A stretch of 64,000 nucleotides of DNA, from contig CANTUR010000166.1 in NCBI GenBank assembly GCA_947683625.1, positions 3,503,001-3,567,000 on the forward strand, in the 5' to 3' direction. The notes below the pieces were generated by a model. That model did not search any database and was not told where the DNA came from. It saw only the letters and a program-made list of their open reading frames with translations. This document shows, piece after piece, positions 1 through 12,769 of this stretch (the first letter of the stretch is position 1; the number at the start of each line of letters is the position of its first letter). This DNA comes from Mallotus nudiflorus (taxonomy: Eukaryota > Streptophyta > Magnoliopsida > Malpighiales > Euphorbiaceae). Made by a program: the position numbers and the translations under genes.

Positions 1-3000
1 ATAATACACAATGAACTTATCTACTCCATTAGGTAAAGCCAAAACTGGAGTTGTGGTCAACTTCTCCTTCAATAACTAAAAACTGTTCTCACAAGCATCT
101 AACCACACAGACTTCACATTCTTTTGAGTTAAACGAGTCATAGGAGTTGTAATTCTAGAAAAATCCTGCATAAATATCCTATAATACCCAGCCAAACCCA
201 AAAAGCTATGAATCTTTATGACAATTATCAGTCTAGACCACTCAGACACTGCCTCAATCTTTTATAGATTAACTTGGATACTGTCTTTAAATACTATGTG
301 TCCAAGGAATGCAACACTCTCCAACTAAAAATCACACTTTGAGAATTTAGCATAAAGTTAATGTTCTTTCAATGTCTGCAGTATTATCCTTAAGTGATAT
401 ACATGCTCCTTCATACTCTTCGAATACACTAGTATATCATTAATGAAGACTACCATAAATGGTCTAAATACTCTATTCATCATATCTATAAATGCAGCCG
501 GTGCATTAGTCAATCGAAATGACATCACCAGAAACTCATAGTGGCCATATTGAGTGCAGAATGCTGTTTTAGAAACATCAACCTCACTGATCCACAACTG
601 ATGATAACCCGACCTCAAATCAATTTTAGAAAAGAACTGTGCACCTTGAAGTTGATGAAACATATCATTTATCCTTGAAAGAGGATACATGTTCTTCACT
701 ATCACCTTATTCAGCTATCGATAATCAATGCACAATCTCAGGGTACTATCCTTCTTCTTCACAAATAGGACCGGTGCACCCCAAGGAGAAATACTAGGTC
801 TAATGAAACCCTTATCTAAAAAATCCTAGAACTTCTCCTATAACTCTTTCAACTCTGCAAGAGCCATTCTATAAGGCAGCATCAAAATAGAAGTGGTGCT
901 TAGAACCACATCTATACAGAACTCAATCTCCCTGTGAGGTGGTAAACCTAGCAACTCCTCAGGAAAATGTCAGGAAACTCACAGGCAATAGGAACATCAA
1001 TGAGTGATAACTTCTCCATAAAAGTATCTCAGACAAGTGCCAAGTATCCCTGACAACCCTTCCTCAGCATCTTCCTAGCCGTGATAGCGAAGATGAGATT
1101 CTGAGGTGCAGAACTCTTATCACCCACAAACTTAAATTCTTTTTCATCCAGAATTCTGAAAATCACCTCTTCACTTTGACAATCCATAGCAATATAATGC
1201 TAAGACAACCAATCCATACCAAGGATCACATCGAATTCCATCACATCCAATAACACCAATTATGCTGGTAGTTCTTTACCTCCAACTAACACTGAAGAGC
1301 CAGAAAGAAGAATGTTGGTGTCCAATAAATCACTTAGAGGATTGGCGATAAATAAAAGAAAAGCCATCCTCGAAGATTACCAACATGACTTCAAAGCAAA
1401 CACAGGGGACATGAAAGAGTGTGTAGCACCCGGATCAATTAAAACCCAAGCATCCAAGTAACATATTAGAATAATACCTGTAAAAATGGCATTGGATACC
1501 TGAGCATCCTACTGTGTAAGGTGAAAAACTCTGGCTTGACCTTGACCTCCCTGCTGACTGGTGGAAGCTTGGCCAAAACCTTTGGCACCCCCTTTGGTAC
1601 CTCTACCACCCCCTACTAGGCAATAATCTGAGTCAAACTCGGATACTGAGCTGGTAGCAACTGAAAAGGTGCTGGAGTTGCACTGGCAATAGACTGCTAC
1701 AAAAACTACTGTGACTGAAAACTAGAATATGGGCATGATCTAGTGAAATGCCCTGTCTGTCCGTATTGAAAACATCTCAGTGGTGCCATATAATAGGGTC
1801 CCTAATGGACTCTACCATAAGTCTGACAAGCGTTGGCTATTGATCCCAAACTACTGTAATCAGAACTCTGACCACTACTACTAATGGAAGCACTAAAACC
1901 AAATATGATAGGCGTATGTTGTCGACCATGGCCATGCCTCTTAGTACCATGATATCTCGGTTACTGCATCTGACTCTGCTATACTGAGCCTCTCTGCTGA
2001 CTACTAGAACTAATCTGAAATGTCTGGAATGGTGTACTCTAAAATCCTCCTGATTGAACACCTCCCAGCTGATAGTAATCAAGCATAGCTCCTTTCCTGA
2101 CCAATCTCAGCTCTATCTCCTTCGCCAACTTGTCACGGACTCGAGAGTAAGGCCAGCAATAGGCATCCCAGTAAAAGTAGAACCCATACCAGTGATATAA
2201 GTTGTAATAGTGAAACACTGGCCTCACATCAAGTCCTCTATATAGCTACCTAATCGGAGAAACTCTCTGGTGTAGTCCTCGATAGATCTGTCACCTCTAG
2301 AGATGTTAGTCAATCTGAGTTTGTAACTTATCTACAATGGCTTTGAATAAAATCTCCTCATAAACCTCTCTCAGAACTAAGCCTAGGTCATCGTCGTCAT
2401 GTATAGCTGAATAACTTGAATAAACCAATCCATGGCTAGTCCCTCGACAGACAACTCAACAATCATGATCCACTGATACTCGATATGAGCAATCTAAATC
2501 CTCATCTTAATATCATGTAGAAAGTCCAAAGGATCTGATGTCCCATCGAAAGCTATACGACTAACTCTGGTGTAGAACAATAATGCCTCAGGGTCAGATA
2601 TACGTTGTTGATAGGCAGGCTACATCTACGATGCAACTAAAGGTATCTCAGCTTCCTCATACTCTGGCTCTACAAGTTCCTCATCCTATAGCTCTCGCTA
2701 CCTACGGCATCCTGCCACCTCCTGAGGTCTACCTTTACCTCTACCTCTGAGCCTTGCTGGAGACTCAAGAGGTAAAACCTCATCCTGAAAGAACACATCA
2801 TCCTCGGCCTCAACGATCGATGGAGTGACATGCACTCACCTCCTCATTTTGAAAAGATAAAAACCAATAAGATTCAAAAAAATAAACAATAGACAAATAA
2901 CCTAATAATTACATGGAATACTAAGTCAAGGAAAACTTGTCAAAGACATAACTGAACCTAATTCACTGTAGTAGTTTTAATGAAAACACAACTCTGAAAA

Positions 3001-3043
3001 CGTAGGTCCATAACACTAATAACCTAGGCTCTGATACCAACTC
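1..3043 (-). mobile_element. Element 3: internal region of a decayed Tekay-type Ty3/gypsy retrotransposon, cut by the window edge
   Basis: Reading the minus strand from the primer site leftward gives a gag remnant starting with the ATG at 2847 (its first residues resemble gag of element 1), a protease remnant near 1200-1440 (Asp-Pro-Gly triad near 1430), RT near 330-900, and the beginning of RNase H at the window edge. The order matches element 1 at 9596-20838. Many stops and frameshifts break every domain; the longest open piece is the RT stretch at 358-705, which keeps an INDILVYS motif where element 1 has IDDILVYS. The rest of pol and the 3' LTR must lie to the left of the window. The element is non-functional. 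Assignment to Tekay is inferred from similarity to element 1, which has a chromodomain. Confidence 0.9.
3027..3039 (-). promoter_or_regulatory. Primer-binding site of element 3
   Basis: The minus strand reads TGGTATCAGAGCC, complementary to the 3' end of plant initiator tRNA-Met, a few bases from the LTR end. It fixes the orientation of the element and the inner LTR boundary. Confidence 0.9.
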
Positions 3044-3493
3044 TATCATGACCCAAATCGGGAGTCATGATCGGCGCTAGAAAATAGGAATTCTTTCAAA
3101 TTCGAAACTCGTAGCAAGCCTTAAAAATAAAAATCACAAACAATCAATAAATAAAAACACACCATAATTAAAATTTTTATTGATATAAAATAAATACTCA
3201 AATCTCATTTCATAAAATAAAAATATTCATACAATATTCAAAGATAGGTGTCAAATCCAAAATATCATACTACTGATACAGTACACTACTACTGCAGTTT
3301 TTTAGTGTACAATAAAAGTTTAGACAAATAAATTACATAATCTAACCGAAGCTGAAGAAGATCGGCATAAAGTACTACTGGTGTGGTCTAAAGAAGATGA
3401 AGATCCTGAAAAAGAATATTGAGGGGAGTCAGACCTCATTGAGTGAATTATTATAATATATATACATGCAATCTAAATTCATATACATTTAAG

Positions 3494-3587
<94 letters not shown>

Positions 3588-5781
3588 TACACTTATTTCA
3601 CACAGATGTTGAAATTCACTTTTTATATATATAATAAAAGCATAAAATTATTTTAATTGAAGGACCGGAGCAGAACCCTAACAGTTCACAACCTTGATTA
3701 TAATAATCAATAGCCAACAAGCTTATCTAAAACTCCAAGTATTCATTTATCCAACTTAAGGTAGTAGACTGGCCCTAAGTACACTAGGTTAACCAAGGTT
3801 TCACAATCTTACTACCGACGTGACTAGCCCCGAGTACACTAGGTCAACCAAGGATCCACAGTCAGCCTATCCAATAACCAGCATCTCAATAACAATTATC
3901 AAATTCTCAACCTAAATCTACTGTACTGTCGTGCAACAATCCTAGCGTAGCCCACTAGGTAGCATGTTCTATTGCTATCCTTCAAATCGTTCTTATAATT
4001 ATTAAAAATAATAAAATGCATGATATAAATATGATAGCAACCATTTAAAGAGGAATATACCAAAAGTATACTAAATATATATTAAACATATACCGAATAT
4101 ATGTGCCACATATATACTAAAATAAACCATGAATATACCAAAAACATACTAAGTATATATTGAAAATATATCAAGCACATATGTTGCATATATATCAAAA
4201 TATACTGAAAATATACCAAACATATACTAAATCATTTAATGACATAAATCATGTTTAAACATATAATGAAAATATGAAAATTCATATTTATGCATCCTAT
4301 ATGCAATGCATATATAAAATAATAACTCACAAGTTTGCGCTCCACGTGACTGACTCGACGGGCTTGGTTCGATAGGCCTCGGTCTCGGCGCAGCTAGAAA
4401 AATAAATAATAATAAAATAAGAATGAATTCCTAATGTATACTTCTAAGAATTCTAAGAAAGACTCAATCTAAGAATTAAAACTTAATTAAAACACAAAGA
4501 CTCACGATTGACTCGACATCACGTTTTATGAGAATTCTATCAAAAATTTAGCAGAGTCTCCTATATAAAATGGACATCTCTCTACTAAAAAATAGAGCTA
4601 ATCCTGCAAAAAAACACACTTCTAAATAACACAAAGCTCAACGCCTTAGGTTGGGATCCCGAATTACACAAATTTCCAATCGAGGTTCACAATTTACCAC
4701 AATTCAATATTAAATCATAAATATAATAAAAATCATTAAATTCCATAAATATCCATAAAATATCAAAATATAATATATTTAAACATCAAAAACACTAAAT
4801 ATAATTATTTTTACATCGACTAAAGAAAATCTCAAATCAATTATATAATATTAATAAAAATTCAATTTTCAATTATTTAACATAAAATAGTGAAATTCAC
4901 AAATAATTATTCAAATGGGTTATATATATAATAAAAATAGTTAAAAACTTATTTAATCACAAAAATAGTACACAAAATTATTATTTGAATATAATTTTCA
5001 AAAATTAGTATTAATTAGTTAAAAATAGTAAATAATTTGTAAAAATTATTTTAATACCCTATAAAATTCTAAAATCATTTAAAACATATTATTTAACTAT
5101 AATTTCAATAAAAACACACAATATTAAAAATATTCCCAAAAATTATATAAAATCACCAAAAATTATTTTATCAATACTAAAATTACTAACTGAAATTAAT
5201 AACACTAACTTAATCAAATTTCCATCCAAAATAAATAATTAACATAATTAACAAAAATTCAATTTAAATTATTAAAATATTCAAAAATACCCATTATCCA
5301 AATTAATTCAAAAAATACAAAAAATATATTTAAGTAAAATGAGCTACCCATAATCACATTATCAAAGAGAAAAATTATGGATCAAACACAATAACTAGAA
5401 AAAATTTGAAACCCTAATGTCACATAAACAAAAAATTGACATAATTTAAAACCTAGAGGTATTAAGCTCAAACAGAGCTTAGAACTAGACTCACCGGTGT
5501 TAGAGCTTCCAAAAGAGACCAAAATGGAGAGCTCTCTTGACCAGAATCGTCGCTGGCAAAAATAGAGCTCCAAAGTTATTACTGCTGTTTTTGACGCTTC
5601 GGCGAGCTTCAGGCAGTCTGCAGATGGTAGAAAAGGAAGGAGAGGAAGAAGGAAGGTGATGGCTGAGAGTGGTGGTGCAGGTAGCGGTCCGACATGGGTG
5701 AGGGGTGGTTTGCCGGTTTCGGGAAGAACATGGGAGAGAGGAAGAAAAAAAATAGGAAAAGGAGAAAAAAAAATCTTAACT

Positions 5782-5812
<31 letters not shown>

Positions 5813-5926
5813 TTATAGAATACCTCATAACACATGCGCATAATAACAATAATAATAGCAAATAATAATAATAATACTACAATAATAATATTAACAATAA
5901 AAAAATAAAAAAATAACAGTAAAGAC

Positions 5927-5973
<47 letters not shown>

Positions 5974-6162
5974 TGATAATGACTTTAGTATTTTTAAATA
6001 ATAAAACTTCTTAATAAATTATTTTACATAAATAAAACTTTTAGAATAAAAGAAATGAAGAATATACACAAATAATGATAACATATAAATAAAATTTAAT
6101 ATTTTATTAACACTGCATATCTCAAAGTAATTTTATATTACTTAAAATATCAGGTTATTACA
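3044..6162 (-). repeat. 5' LTR of element 3 (about 3.1 kb)
   Basis: The inner edge follows the primer-binding site and reads TATCATGACC on the plus strand, with the terminal TG mutated to TA. The outer edge is GGTTATTACA ending at 6162. The length matches the LTRs of elements 1 and 2. It contains a (TA)n tract of about 80 bp at 3499-3579, an (AAT)n tract at about 5927-5971, the conserved box containing CCCACTAGGTAGC near 3949, a stem-loop remnant at 4580-4597, and splice-like sites at 4604 and 5494. The five bases after it (TCAAT) would be the target-site duplication; the partner is outside the window. Confidence 0.88.
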
Positions 6163-7945
6163 TCAATGGGGTTTCCTATTTAGTCAAGAATAGGTATTCC
6201 TTCATCATTTGTTTGGATAGCATGAAGAATTTCTTGTTGCTGTTCTTTGGTAAGATGGTAATCCCACCAACCTTTTAGTTGGCCAAAAAAACTAGCTATA
6301 ATAAGCTCAACAACAAATCTATCAGAGGTTCCTATTTGGGCTTTATAAGCATTGGAGGCCATGGTCATTTGCTGAAGAGAATTAAAAATTTGATATTCAA
6401 ACATACCATTTATATTCCATTCATAGATAGAATTGGCACTAAATTTACGCTGGACAAGAGTATTGGGTTGACCATCTAACTCAAGTTTAGGAAGTCTAGT
6501 ATGTGTATATTGAGGGTAAGGAGAAGGCCAATGAAGTTTAGCTATTTTAGGGGATTGTTCTTGAAAAGTATCAGTTTCAGAAGAAGAGAAATCTATATCT
6601 TTATCAAGAACACTAACAGTTTGGTTGACAGAAGGACGAGTATCAAGGACAATTGGGTCTCTAGAACTTGAAGGGTCAAGCCCATTGAGATGTTCCCTAA
6701 TTACATGTAAGAATTCAGTGTGGTTACTCCTAATTTCCTATTGTGCACTAGTAGAGATCTAATAAGGTTTGAACATAGGGTTCTTGAGTTTTTTATCGAT
6801 CATGGCTACAGTATCGAAAGACTCAACAGCTTTATGGGTCTGGTTTTCAAGCCTAGATAACTGTTTACCTATGGTATGAAGATGGACATTGGTAAAGTTA
6901 TTCTGGGAGACTATATTTGTCAGGTTTTGGGAGTCACTATCCTACGGTTTCTTATAGGGACAAGCTTCTATGGTCTCATTATCGACAGAGATCTTAATGT
7001 TCCTAAGAGGAGGATGTTCAAACTCCATTTGTTGATCATTTGATGCTTCCCAAATAGTTACCTTTTTTCTTATAGTGACTGGGTTCAAAACTTTAAAAGG
7101 ATAAGAAATATCATTTTCTGATGCATATATTTCAAACCATTCAAAAAATATATATTAACTTTATGTGTTTGGACGAAATTATAAAATTTTCTTTGAAGAT
7201 CATTTCGTTGTTATAAGAAATGCTGGAAAAACTAATTTTTTTTCTTTATTATGGGATGCATAAAAATCTTTATGTAAGAGAGTTTTATTAAAAGTAAATT
7301 CTTTATCCAAAATAAAAAATTCATGAGCCATATTTTCTATTATGGCTGAAGCAGTAGGAGAAGTAGAAGGAGAAGGGTTTTCTTCTTGTCTAGGTTCTAT
7401 GTAAACAGATCTAGCTATATTTGTACTATAATCTACATTTTGAATAGAAGAGGAGGGTAGGTCAAAAGTGAAATATCAAGTAGGGATGCTATATAGTAGA
7501 TTTATGACTGATGGTAGATCTGGATAAAGATTGACCTGATCTGGTTGTTGAGGTAAGTGTATAGCCTTTTGGTGAGTACTTGGAGGTTCATCATGGTAAG
7601 AAAGGTTTATAACATAAGGAATTTGTGAAACTCATCCTAGATTAAGAGATTTTGATAAAGATGCATTAGAGAATCTTGAGCTGGAAAAGGTTCTGTCAAA
7701 TGAAAGTTTTACCCTACCATCCTAAAACTGAATGATATGCTTTATTTGAGTGTTGGGAGTAGGTGTTTCTTTCTATTAGATTTTAGGTTTAGTAGCTCCT
7801 TCTAAGATCCATTCTTGGGGAAGTGTAACTTGGCTCCACTTGATGGGTTTGGGAATTACAACATTAGCTTTGGTCGTATCTATTTGCAGAAGAAGAGTTT
7901 CTCCTTTTCTACTATGAAAATGACTCTTTGTATGGAATTCAAACA
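6163..7945 (-). pseudogene. Caulimovirid coat-protein region, N-terminal part (broken)
   Basis: From about 7100 down to 6180 one minus-strand frame is nearly open, with only about three stops, which is unusual for such AT-rich DNA. It ends near a Trp-Trp motif (LKGWWDYHLT) typical of capsid-like proteins of pararetroviruses and retroelements. From 7945 to 7100 the frame changes several times in a region joining the movement protein to the coat protein. The remnant stops at element 3; the matching C-terminal part with its zinc knuckle is found at 35328-36062. Homology is judged by eye from motif and position. Confidence 0.7.
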
Positions 7946-8679
7946 TCATAACTTTATAATGAACTTTGAAATAAGTGCAACTGGTATGGATCCATCATCC
8001 ATAACATAGTTATAGGTCTGGATCTGTAAAACTAGAGACTTTAAAAGATTAGCATCATTAAGAGAAACAGTAAAATTGGGATAGCAATCAAACGATATAA
8101 GACCTAGGTAGAGACTGGATTCTACAATTCTTAGAAGAGAATCTTGGAATTTTTTTAATCTCATATCTCTAAAGGCAATAAGAATATAAGTGTTCAGACC
8201 TTCTCTAACTAAAGACTTTATACCGACTTAAACAAGACCTATATGGATATATCTGAAACCTTTTTCTTTATGTTTATCTAAGGAAGTAGGAGAAAGTAAC
8301 TTTATATAATCCTGAGATTTAGAAAGCTGGATATCTCTTTCTACAGTCTTTATAACATAGTCAGATTTGAAAAGATTAAGTTTAAGAGTTTTGTAGACAT
8401 GATCTTTCTTATAGCCTGTGAGCTTAAAGTCATATATGCATTTATCAAAGTCTTCAATGGTGATTTCATCACTATTAACTACATTCTTTAGAGATTTGGC
8501 AAATGAGGAAGCAGAAGAAGAAGATGATGATGATGAAGTGGTTCTTCCAAAAATTGGATGCATGGTAAAGGGATGGCTACAAAAATAGATTTTATAATTA
8601 CAGTCTCACAAGCTAAACCAACATTTTTACAGCCTCTCTGGGTCTTACTACCGGTACCACTTGTGACCAAATGACTCAT
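7946..8679 (-). pseudogene. Caulimovirid movement-protein remnant (30K type)
   Basis: The likely start is the ATG at 8679, about 70 bases downstream of the primer-binding site. The reading continues after a frameshift in the frame opening at 8563 (MHPIFGR, then a run of serines), passes one in-frame TAA near 8226, and goes on to 7946. The second half contains the pattern LRD/FRD, VESSLYLG, FDCYPNFTVSLND and a terminal DDGSIPVA, matching the conserved core of caulimovirid cell-to-cell movement proteins of the 30K superfamily. Family knowledge: such proteins enlarge plasmodesmata. This copy cannot make a full protein. Confidence 0.75.
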
Positions 8680-8745
8680 TGTAAAAACTACCCTGTAGAC
8701 ATTATAGTAACATGCAAATAATTTCTATACAAAACACTCAACTGC

Positions 8746-8761
8746 CCTGGCTTTGATACCA
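8746..8761 (-). promoter_or_regulatory. Pararetroviral primer-binding site (tRNA-Met)
   Basis: The minus strand reads TGGTATCAAAGCCAGG, one mismatch from the expected complement of initiator tRNA-Met. It defines the start of viral minus-strand DNA synthesis and the conventional origin of the viral map. It lies between the leader and the movement-protein start, as in exogenous caulimovirids. There is no LTR boundary beside it, which separates it from the gypsy primer sites. Confidence 0.85.
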
Positions 8762-9133
8762 GGAATGTCGAAGATGTAAGGGTGATTTATTCTCGTATAT
8801 GAATGCAAAGATAATGGAACAATAGGAAAGTAAAAATGAAAGATCACAGTGCTGGTCTCACACTCCAGTCACAAGCTAGATACGGAGGTTACCGAACCAA
8901 GATGCAACAAAGATTTCACACAGTTTCTGATGTGCAGGATCCTAATTTCTTAGGCAAGCATAAAGCATATGTTCTGCTACTTAAACTATGTATGAAATGA
9001 AGATAAAAAGACTTAAAGAAAATTACAGAAAGTAAAGAAAGTTGTAAAGAAAATAAACATAAACATAAACTTTAAAGATTTATATAAAACTTACGTAGAA
9101 GAAGTTTTCTCTTTATATTCCAAATAAAAGAAG

Positions 9134-9187
9134 GTTATAAAGTTCAAGTTCGTTACAAAGTTCAAGTTCGTTACAAAGTTCAAGTTC
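9134..9187 (-). repeat. Three tandem 18-bp repeats in the viral leader
   Basis: Three contiguous copies of an 18-bp unit (GTTACAAAGTTCAAGTTC on the plus strand; the first copy has one change) at 9134-9151, 9152-9169 and 9170-9187. They sit in the pararetroviral leader between the TATA box and the primer site. Function is unknown. Confidence 0.9.
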
Positions 9188-9387
9188 TATATCCAAAAAA
9201 GCAAAGGGAAGTTACAAGGTTTGTTATATGTTGTTTCCAAAAAATAGCAGAGAAAGGAAAATATTAAAACTACTATATCTTTTGTTGGAGATACAAATTT
9301 AGAACTATATCAAATAAGAGAGCTATATTTTTTCTAAAAAAAATTCCTCCTAAAAACTTGTATATCCTTTCAAGAAGGTAAAAGGCT

Positions 9388-9396
9388 CCTTTTATA
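9388..9396 (-). promoter_or_regulatory. TATA box of the pararetroviral promoter
   Basis: The minus strand reads CTATAAAAGGAGCC, a good TATA box, about 630 bases upstream of the primer-binding site. The spacing fits a pregenomic-RNA promoter followed by a long leader. Whether it still drives transcription is unknown. Confidence 0.65.
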
Positions 9397-9595
9397 GAGG
9401 AATGGAGGGGTGCAAGTCCTGGAATCAAGGGGGAGACGGGTCACAGACAACAGGAAGTGGAGAAGATGGAATCCTGACATCAATCAAGTGCCTTTACCTA
9501 TGTTTGTCTTGTCTCTTATAAAGAGGGCTCCCTACTAGGTCTTGGTAGTGGAATGTGAGACGCTACCCTTGTGGTAAAATAGAAGAGAGTAGGAC

Positions 9596-12500
9596 TGTCA
9601 CGACCCAAAACAGGGGCCATGACCGGCGCTAGGGAACGGGAATTCTTTCGAATCCGGAACCCGTAGCAAGCCTAAAAATAAAATAAATATGCAATAATAA
9701 CCATAAAAATATAATATGCAGCGGAAAATAAAATCATAAATATTACAATATCATCCATATCAACTGGATTTAATTCAAAACTCATCACATCGCATATATA
9801 ATCTCATAAATGTATAATCTTTATACAAATCCAGTTTTACTATAATACATCTCTTTAAAACAAATACTTTAATTCACAACTACTGAAAATCACAACTACT
9901 GCAGTGTCTAGATAAAATAAATAAGACTCAAGTATACAATTTACATAAAGAAGCCGGGGCGGAAGAAATCCGGCGTATCGACCTGCTACTGAGGTCTGAG
10001 GAAGTTGACTCTCCTGAAAAATAGTCAACGGAGGGGAGTCAGACCTCACTGAGTGAATTACTATAATATATATACATACACTCTAAGTGATAATGCATAC
10101 AGTCAACAGTATATGAGTAATATGTATATATACAGGCAAGTTCATACAGATGCAGAAAAATCATTTTATATATTTTGTCTGAAAATCAACTTTTATGAAG
10201 GATCACATAGAACCCTAGAATATCGCAACCTCAGAAAAATAGTGTTAAACAACACTCTAGCCATACAGGCTCACTGATTCCAAATATATCCACTTAATCC
10301 GTATGGACAGTAGACTGGCCCCGAGACACTAAGTCAACCGAGCTCCAGCAGTCTGACTGCCAGTGTGATTGGCCCCGAGACACTTGGTCAACCGAGCTCC
10401 AGCAATCACACCCACAAACCACATCTCACATATATCAATAATCATAATCAAATCGATATCCACAAATAGTCAGTAATAAAGCCTAAATACTATAGGCGTA
10501 CCGGTACGTACTCGGTCCTAGTGCTGCCCACTAGGTAGCACGTTCTATTGATATCCTTCATTCTTAAATATAAAACATTCATTCACAAAAATAAATGATG
10601 CATGAATATAAATGAAATAGCAATATAAACCATATATATACCGAACATATACCAAACATAAACCAGGTATATTTTGAGTATATATATGTCAAATAAATCC
10701 AATCAAATCATGAATTAAACTAAAAATATATTTAAAAACATTTTAAATATATTTTATTAATAAAACATGTATATAATTTATTATATACCAAAAATATACC
10801 AAAAATATACTTGAATATAAATCATGTTATTTATGCATATTTAGTCAAAATAAAACATGCATTTTCTAAATCATGCATCCTAAGCATATATATATAATAT
10901 AGTAACTCACCTAATGCGCTCCACGAGACGGGTCCGACGGGCCTGGTCCACTAACCCTCGGTCTCGGCGCAACTAAACAAGAAATAATTAATCGACATCA
11001 GAATAACCCTAACAGAAATCCTAGAATTCAATCTAGAGTATTCAACACAGAATCGGAAATTAGGGTTCGACTGGATATCACGTTTTACGAGAATTCTACC
11101 GAAAATCCGGCAGAACCTCCCCTGTAAAACGGACATCTCTCTACTCAAAAGAGTAGAGCCGACCCTGCACAGAAAATACACTTCAAAAATAAACACCACA
11201 ATCAATCACAACCCCTCGGTCGGACTCCAGACTACAATCTGTCGACCGGGGTCCACAAACACAGAATATATATTCAAATATACCAAAAATATCCGTAAAT
11301 CATAAAAATACATTTTATAGGTAGAAATTACATAATTAACCTTGAAACACTGTAAAAACCGATTAAAACTCATTTTATTAGAAAAACCGTATATTATATA
11401 TATAATTGAAAATAATTCCCGGAAAATAGTTTTAATTAGTTAAAAATACTAAATATTTTGTAGAAATCATTTTTATACCTTAAATAAATATTAAAACCAA
11501 TTAAATTACATTTTTAGACAATTTAGGGTAAAATTACCAAAATACCCCTATATATATATATATACCTAAATTACTTCAAAAATTCACCAAAAATCATACA
11601 ATTATCCAAAATTAATTTTCTCAACATATTTATCAATAATATCAATAATTAAACTCAATTAACCAATTAAATTCAATTTAAAACACAATTAACTTAATTT
11701 TACAAAATCACATAAACTTCAATAATTAAAAATAAATACTTAGAAATTCATAAAAATTCCAAATAAATTTCTATAATTCATTTCAACACCTAATTCAACC
11801 ATAAACTCCAATTTCATAATTTAAATAATTAATTTCCGAAAATTAGAAAATAATATTAAAATATTCAAAAATACCCAAAAATCCAAACAATCTCCAAAAA
11901 TTCTGTAAAAATTCATACATGAAGATTAAGCTACCAGGAACAACATTTGTGAAGGAAGTTTCCATGAATCATCCAAATCGAAGCTCAAAAAAATCAAAAA
12001 CCAAAAGAGGCCGAAAACTTCAAATCAAAACCTAAGCAATTCTAGACCATTTTAGCTCAAACCAAAGCTAGAATAACACTCACCGGAGCTCAAGGAGAAG
12101 ATAGAGACCGGCGGTGTCGAAAACGGTGGCCGGAGGAGGGAGAAACGGCGGTGAGAAGAATGGTGGTGGTCGGCGCCCGCGGGAAGAAGAAGAAGAAGAA
12201 GAAAAAGAAAAAGAAAGAAAAAGGAAAGAGAAAGAAAAAGAAAAAGGAAAAGAAAAAAAAAGAAAAAAGAAAAAAAAGAAAAAAAATAAAGTAAATTAAA
12301 ATAATTAAATATTAATAAATAATTAATAATAAAATAATAAATTTTAATAATTTAATAATAAATAAAATAATCAAATAATAATAAATAAATAATAAAATAT
12401 TAGGGTAATAATAAACCCTAATTAAATAAATATACACACACAGGCTTTATTTAATAATTTAAAAATATGTATGAGTTCATGCAAACCCGTAAATACATTT

Positions 12501-12715
12501 AAAATAATTAATAATACATTGTTTACGTGGAAATTTCCCCGAAAATGAAAGTCCCGGGAAAATTTTACGTAAAATACTGAAAATAATAGACAATAATTAA
12601 AATAGGTTTAAAATACATATTAACTCGTAAAAATATCACATAAAATACAGAAATCATTAACTCTGCATATCCTGGTACAGTGTAAAAATATTTAAAAAAA
12701 ACACAGGATATTACA
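9596..12715 (-). repeat. 3' LTR of element 1
   Basis: On the plus strand it begins TGTCACGACC and ends GGATATTACA, so the termini are TG...CA. It is nearly identical to 17727-20838. It contains a 34-bp motif twice (10317-10350 and 10371-10404), the conserved LTR box near 10518, the stem-loop at 11139-11158 and a purine-rich tract at 12181-12290 (a pyrimidine tract in the sense orientation). Confidence 0.95.
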
Positions 12716-12730
12716 GTCTTCCCCCCTTAC
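12716..12730 (-). promoter_or_regulatory. Polypurine tract of element 1
   Basis: The minus strand reads GTAAGGGGGGAAGAC directly before the 3' LTR. Such purine runs prime plus-strand DNA synthesis in LTR retrotransposons. Confidence 0.85.
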
Positions 12731-12769
12731 AAGAATTCGTCCCCGAATTCTAAAAACAAGATTACAGAA

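Larger units (their letters stand above)
6163..9595 (-). mobile_element. Endogenous caulimovirid (pararetrovirus), segment C
   Basis: Minus-strand viral DNA between element 3 and element 1. From right to left it holds an intergenic promoter region with a TATA box, a leader, a tRNA-Met primer-binding site, a movement-protein remnant and the N-terminal part of the coat-protein region. Element 1 interrupts it at 9595; the viral sequence resumes at 20839. The layout of promoter, leader, primer site and movement protein is diagnostic of Caulimoviridae. The long movement/coat region recalls petuvirus or florendovirus genomes, but I cannot settle the genus without a search. Frameshifts and stops make it a relic. 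Confidence 0.85.

Noticed and set aside
3443..3634. Open frame of repeated Tyr-Ile
   Set aside because: Translation of a (TA)n microsatellite in the LTR of element 3.
8746..8761. Possible tRNA-Met gene fragment
   Set aside because: Only the 3'-end complement is present, with no cloverleaf; the leader and movement-protein context identifies a primer-binding site.
9134..9187. CRISPR-like array
   Set aside because: The 18-bp units are contiguous without spacers and lie in a plant viral leader.
9855..10277. Identical pairs of small open frames (9855-10049 and 17986-18180; 10053-10277 and 18184-18408; 10951-11205 and 19071-19325)
   Set aside because: They repeat because they lie in the two LTRs of element 1; no domains and no coding bias.
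12114..12299. Open frame rich in Lys/Glu, also at 20234-20422
   Set aside because: It is the antisense reading of a purine-rich tract inside the LTRs of element 1; the tract differs in length between LTRs and has no protein features.
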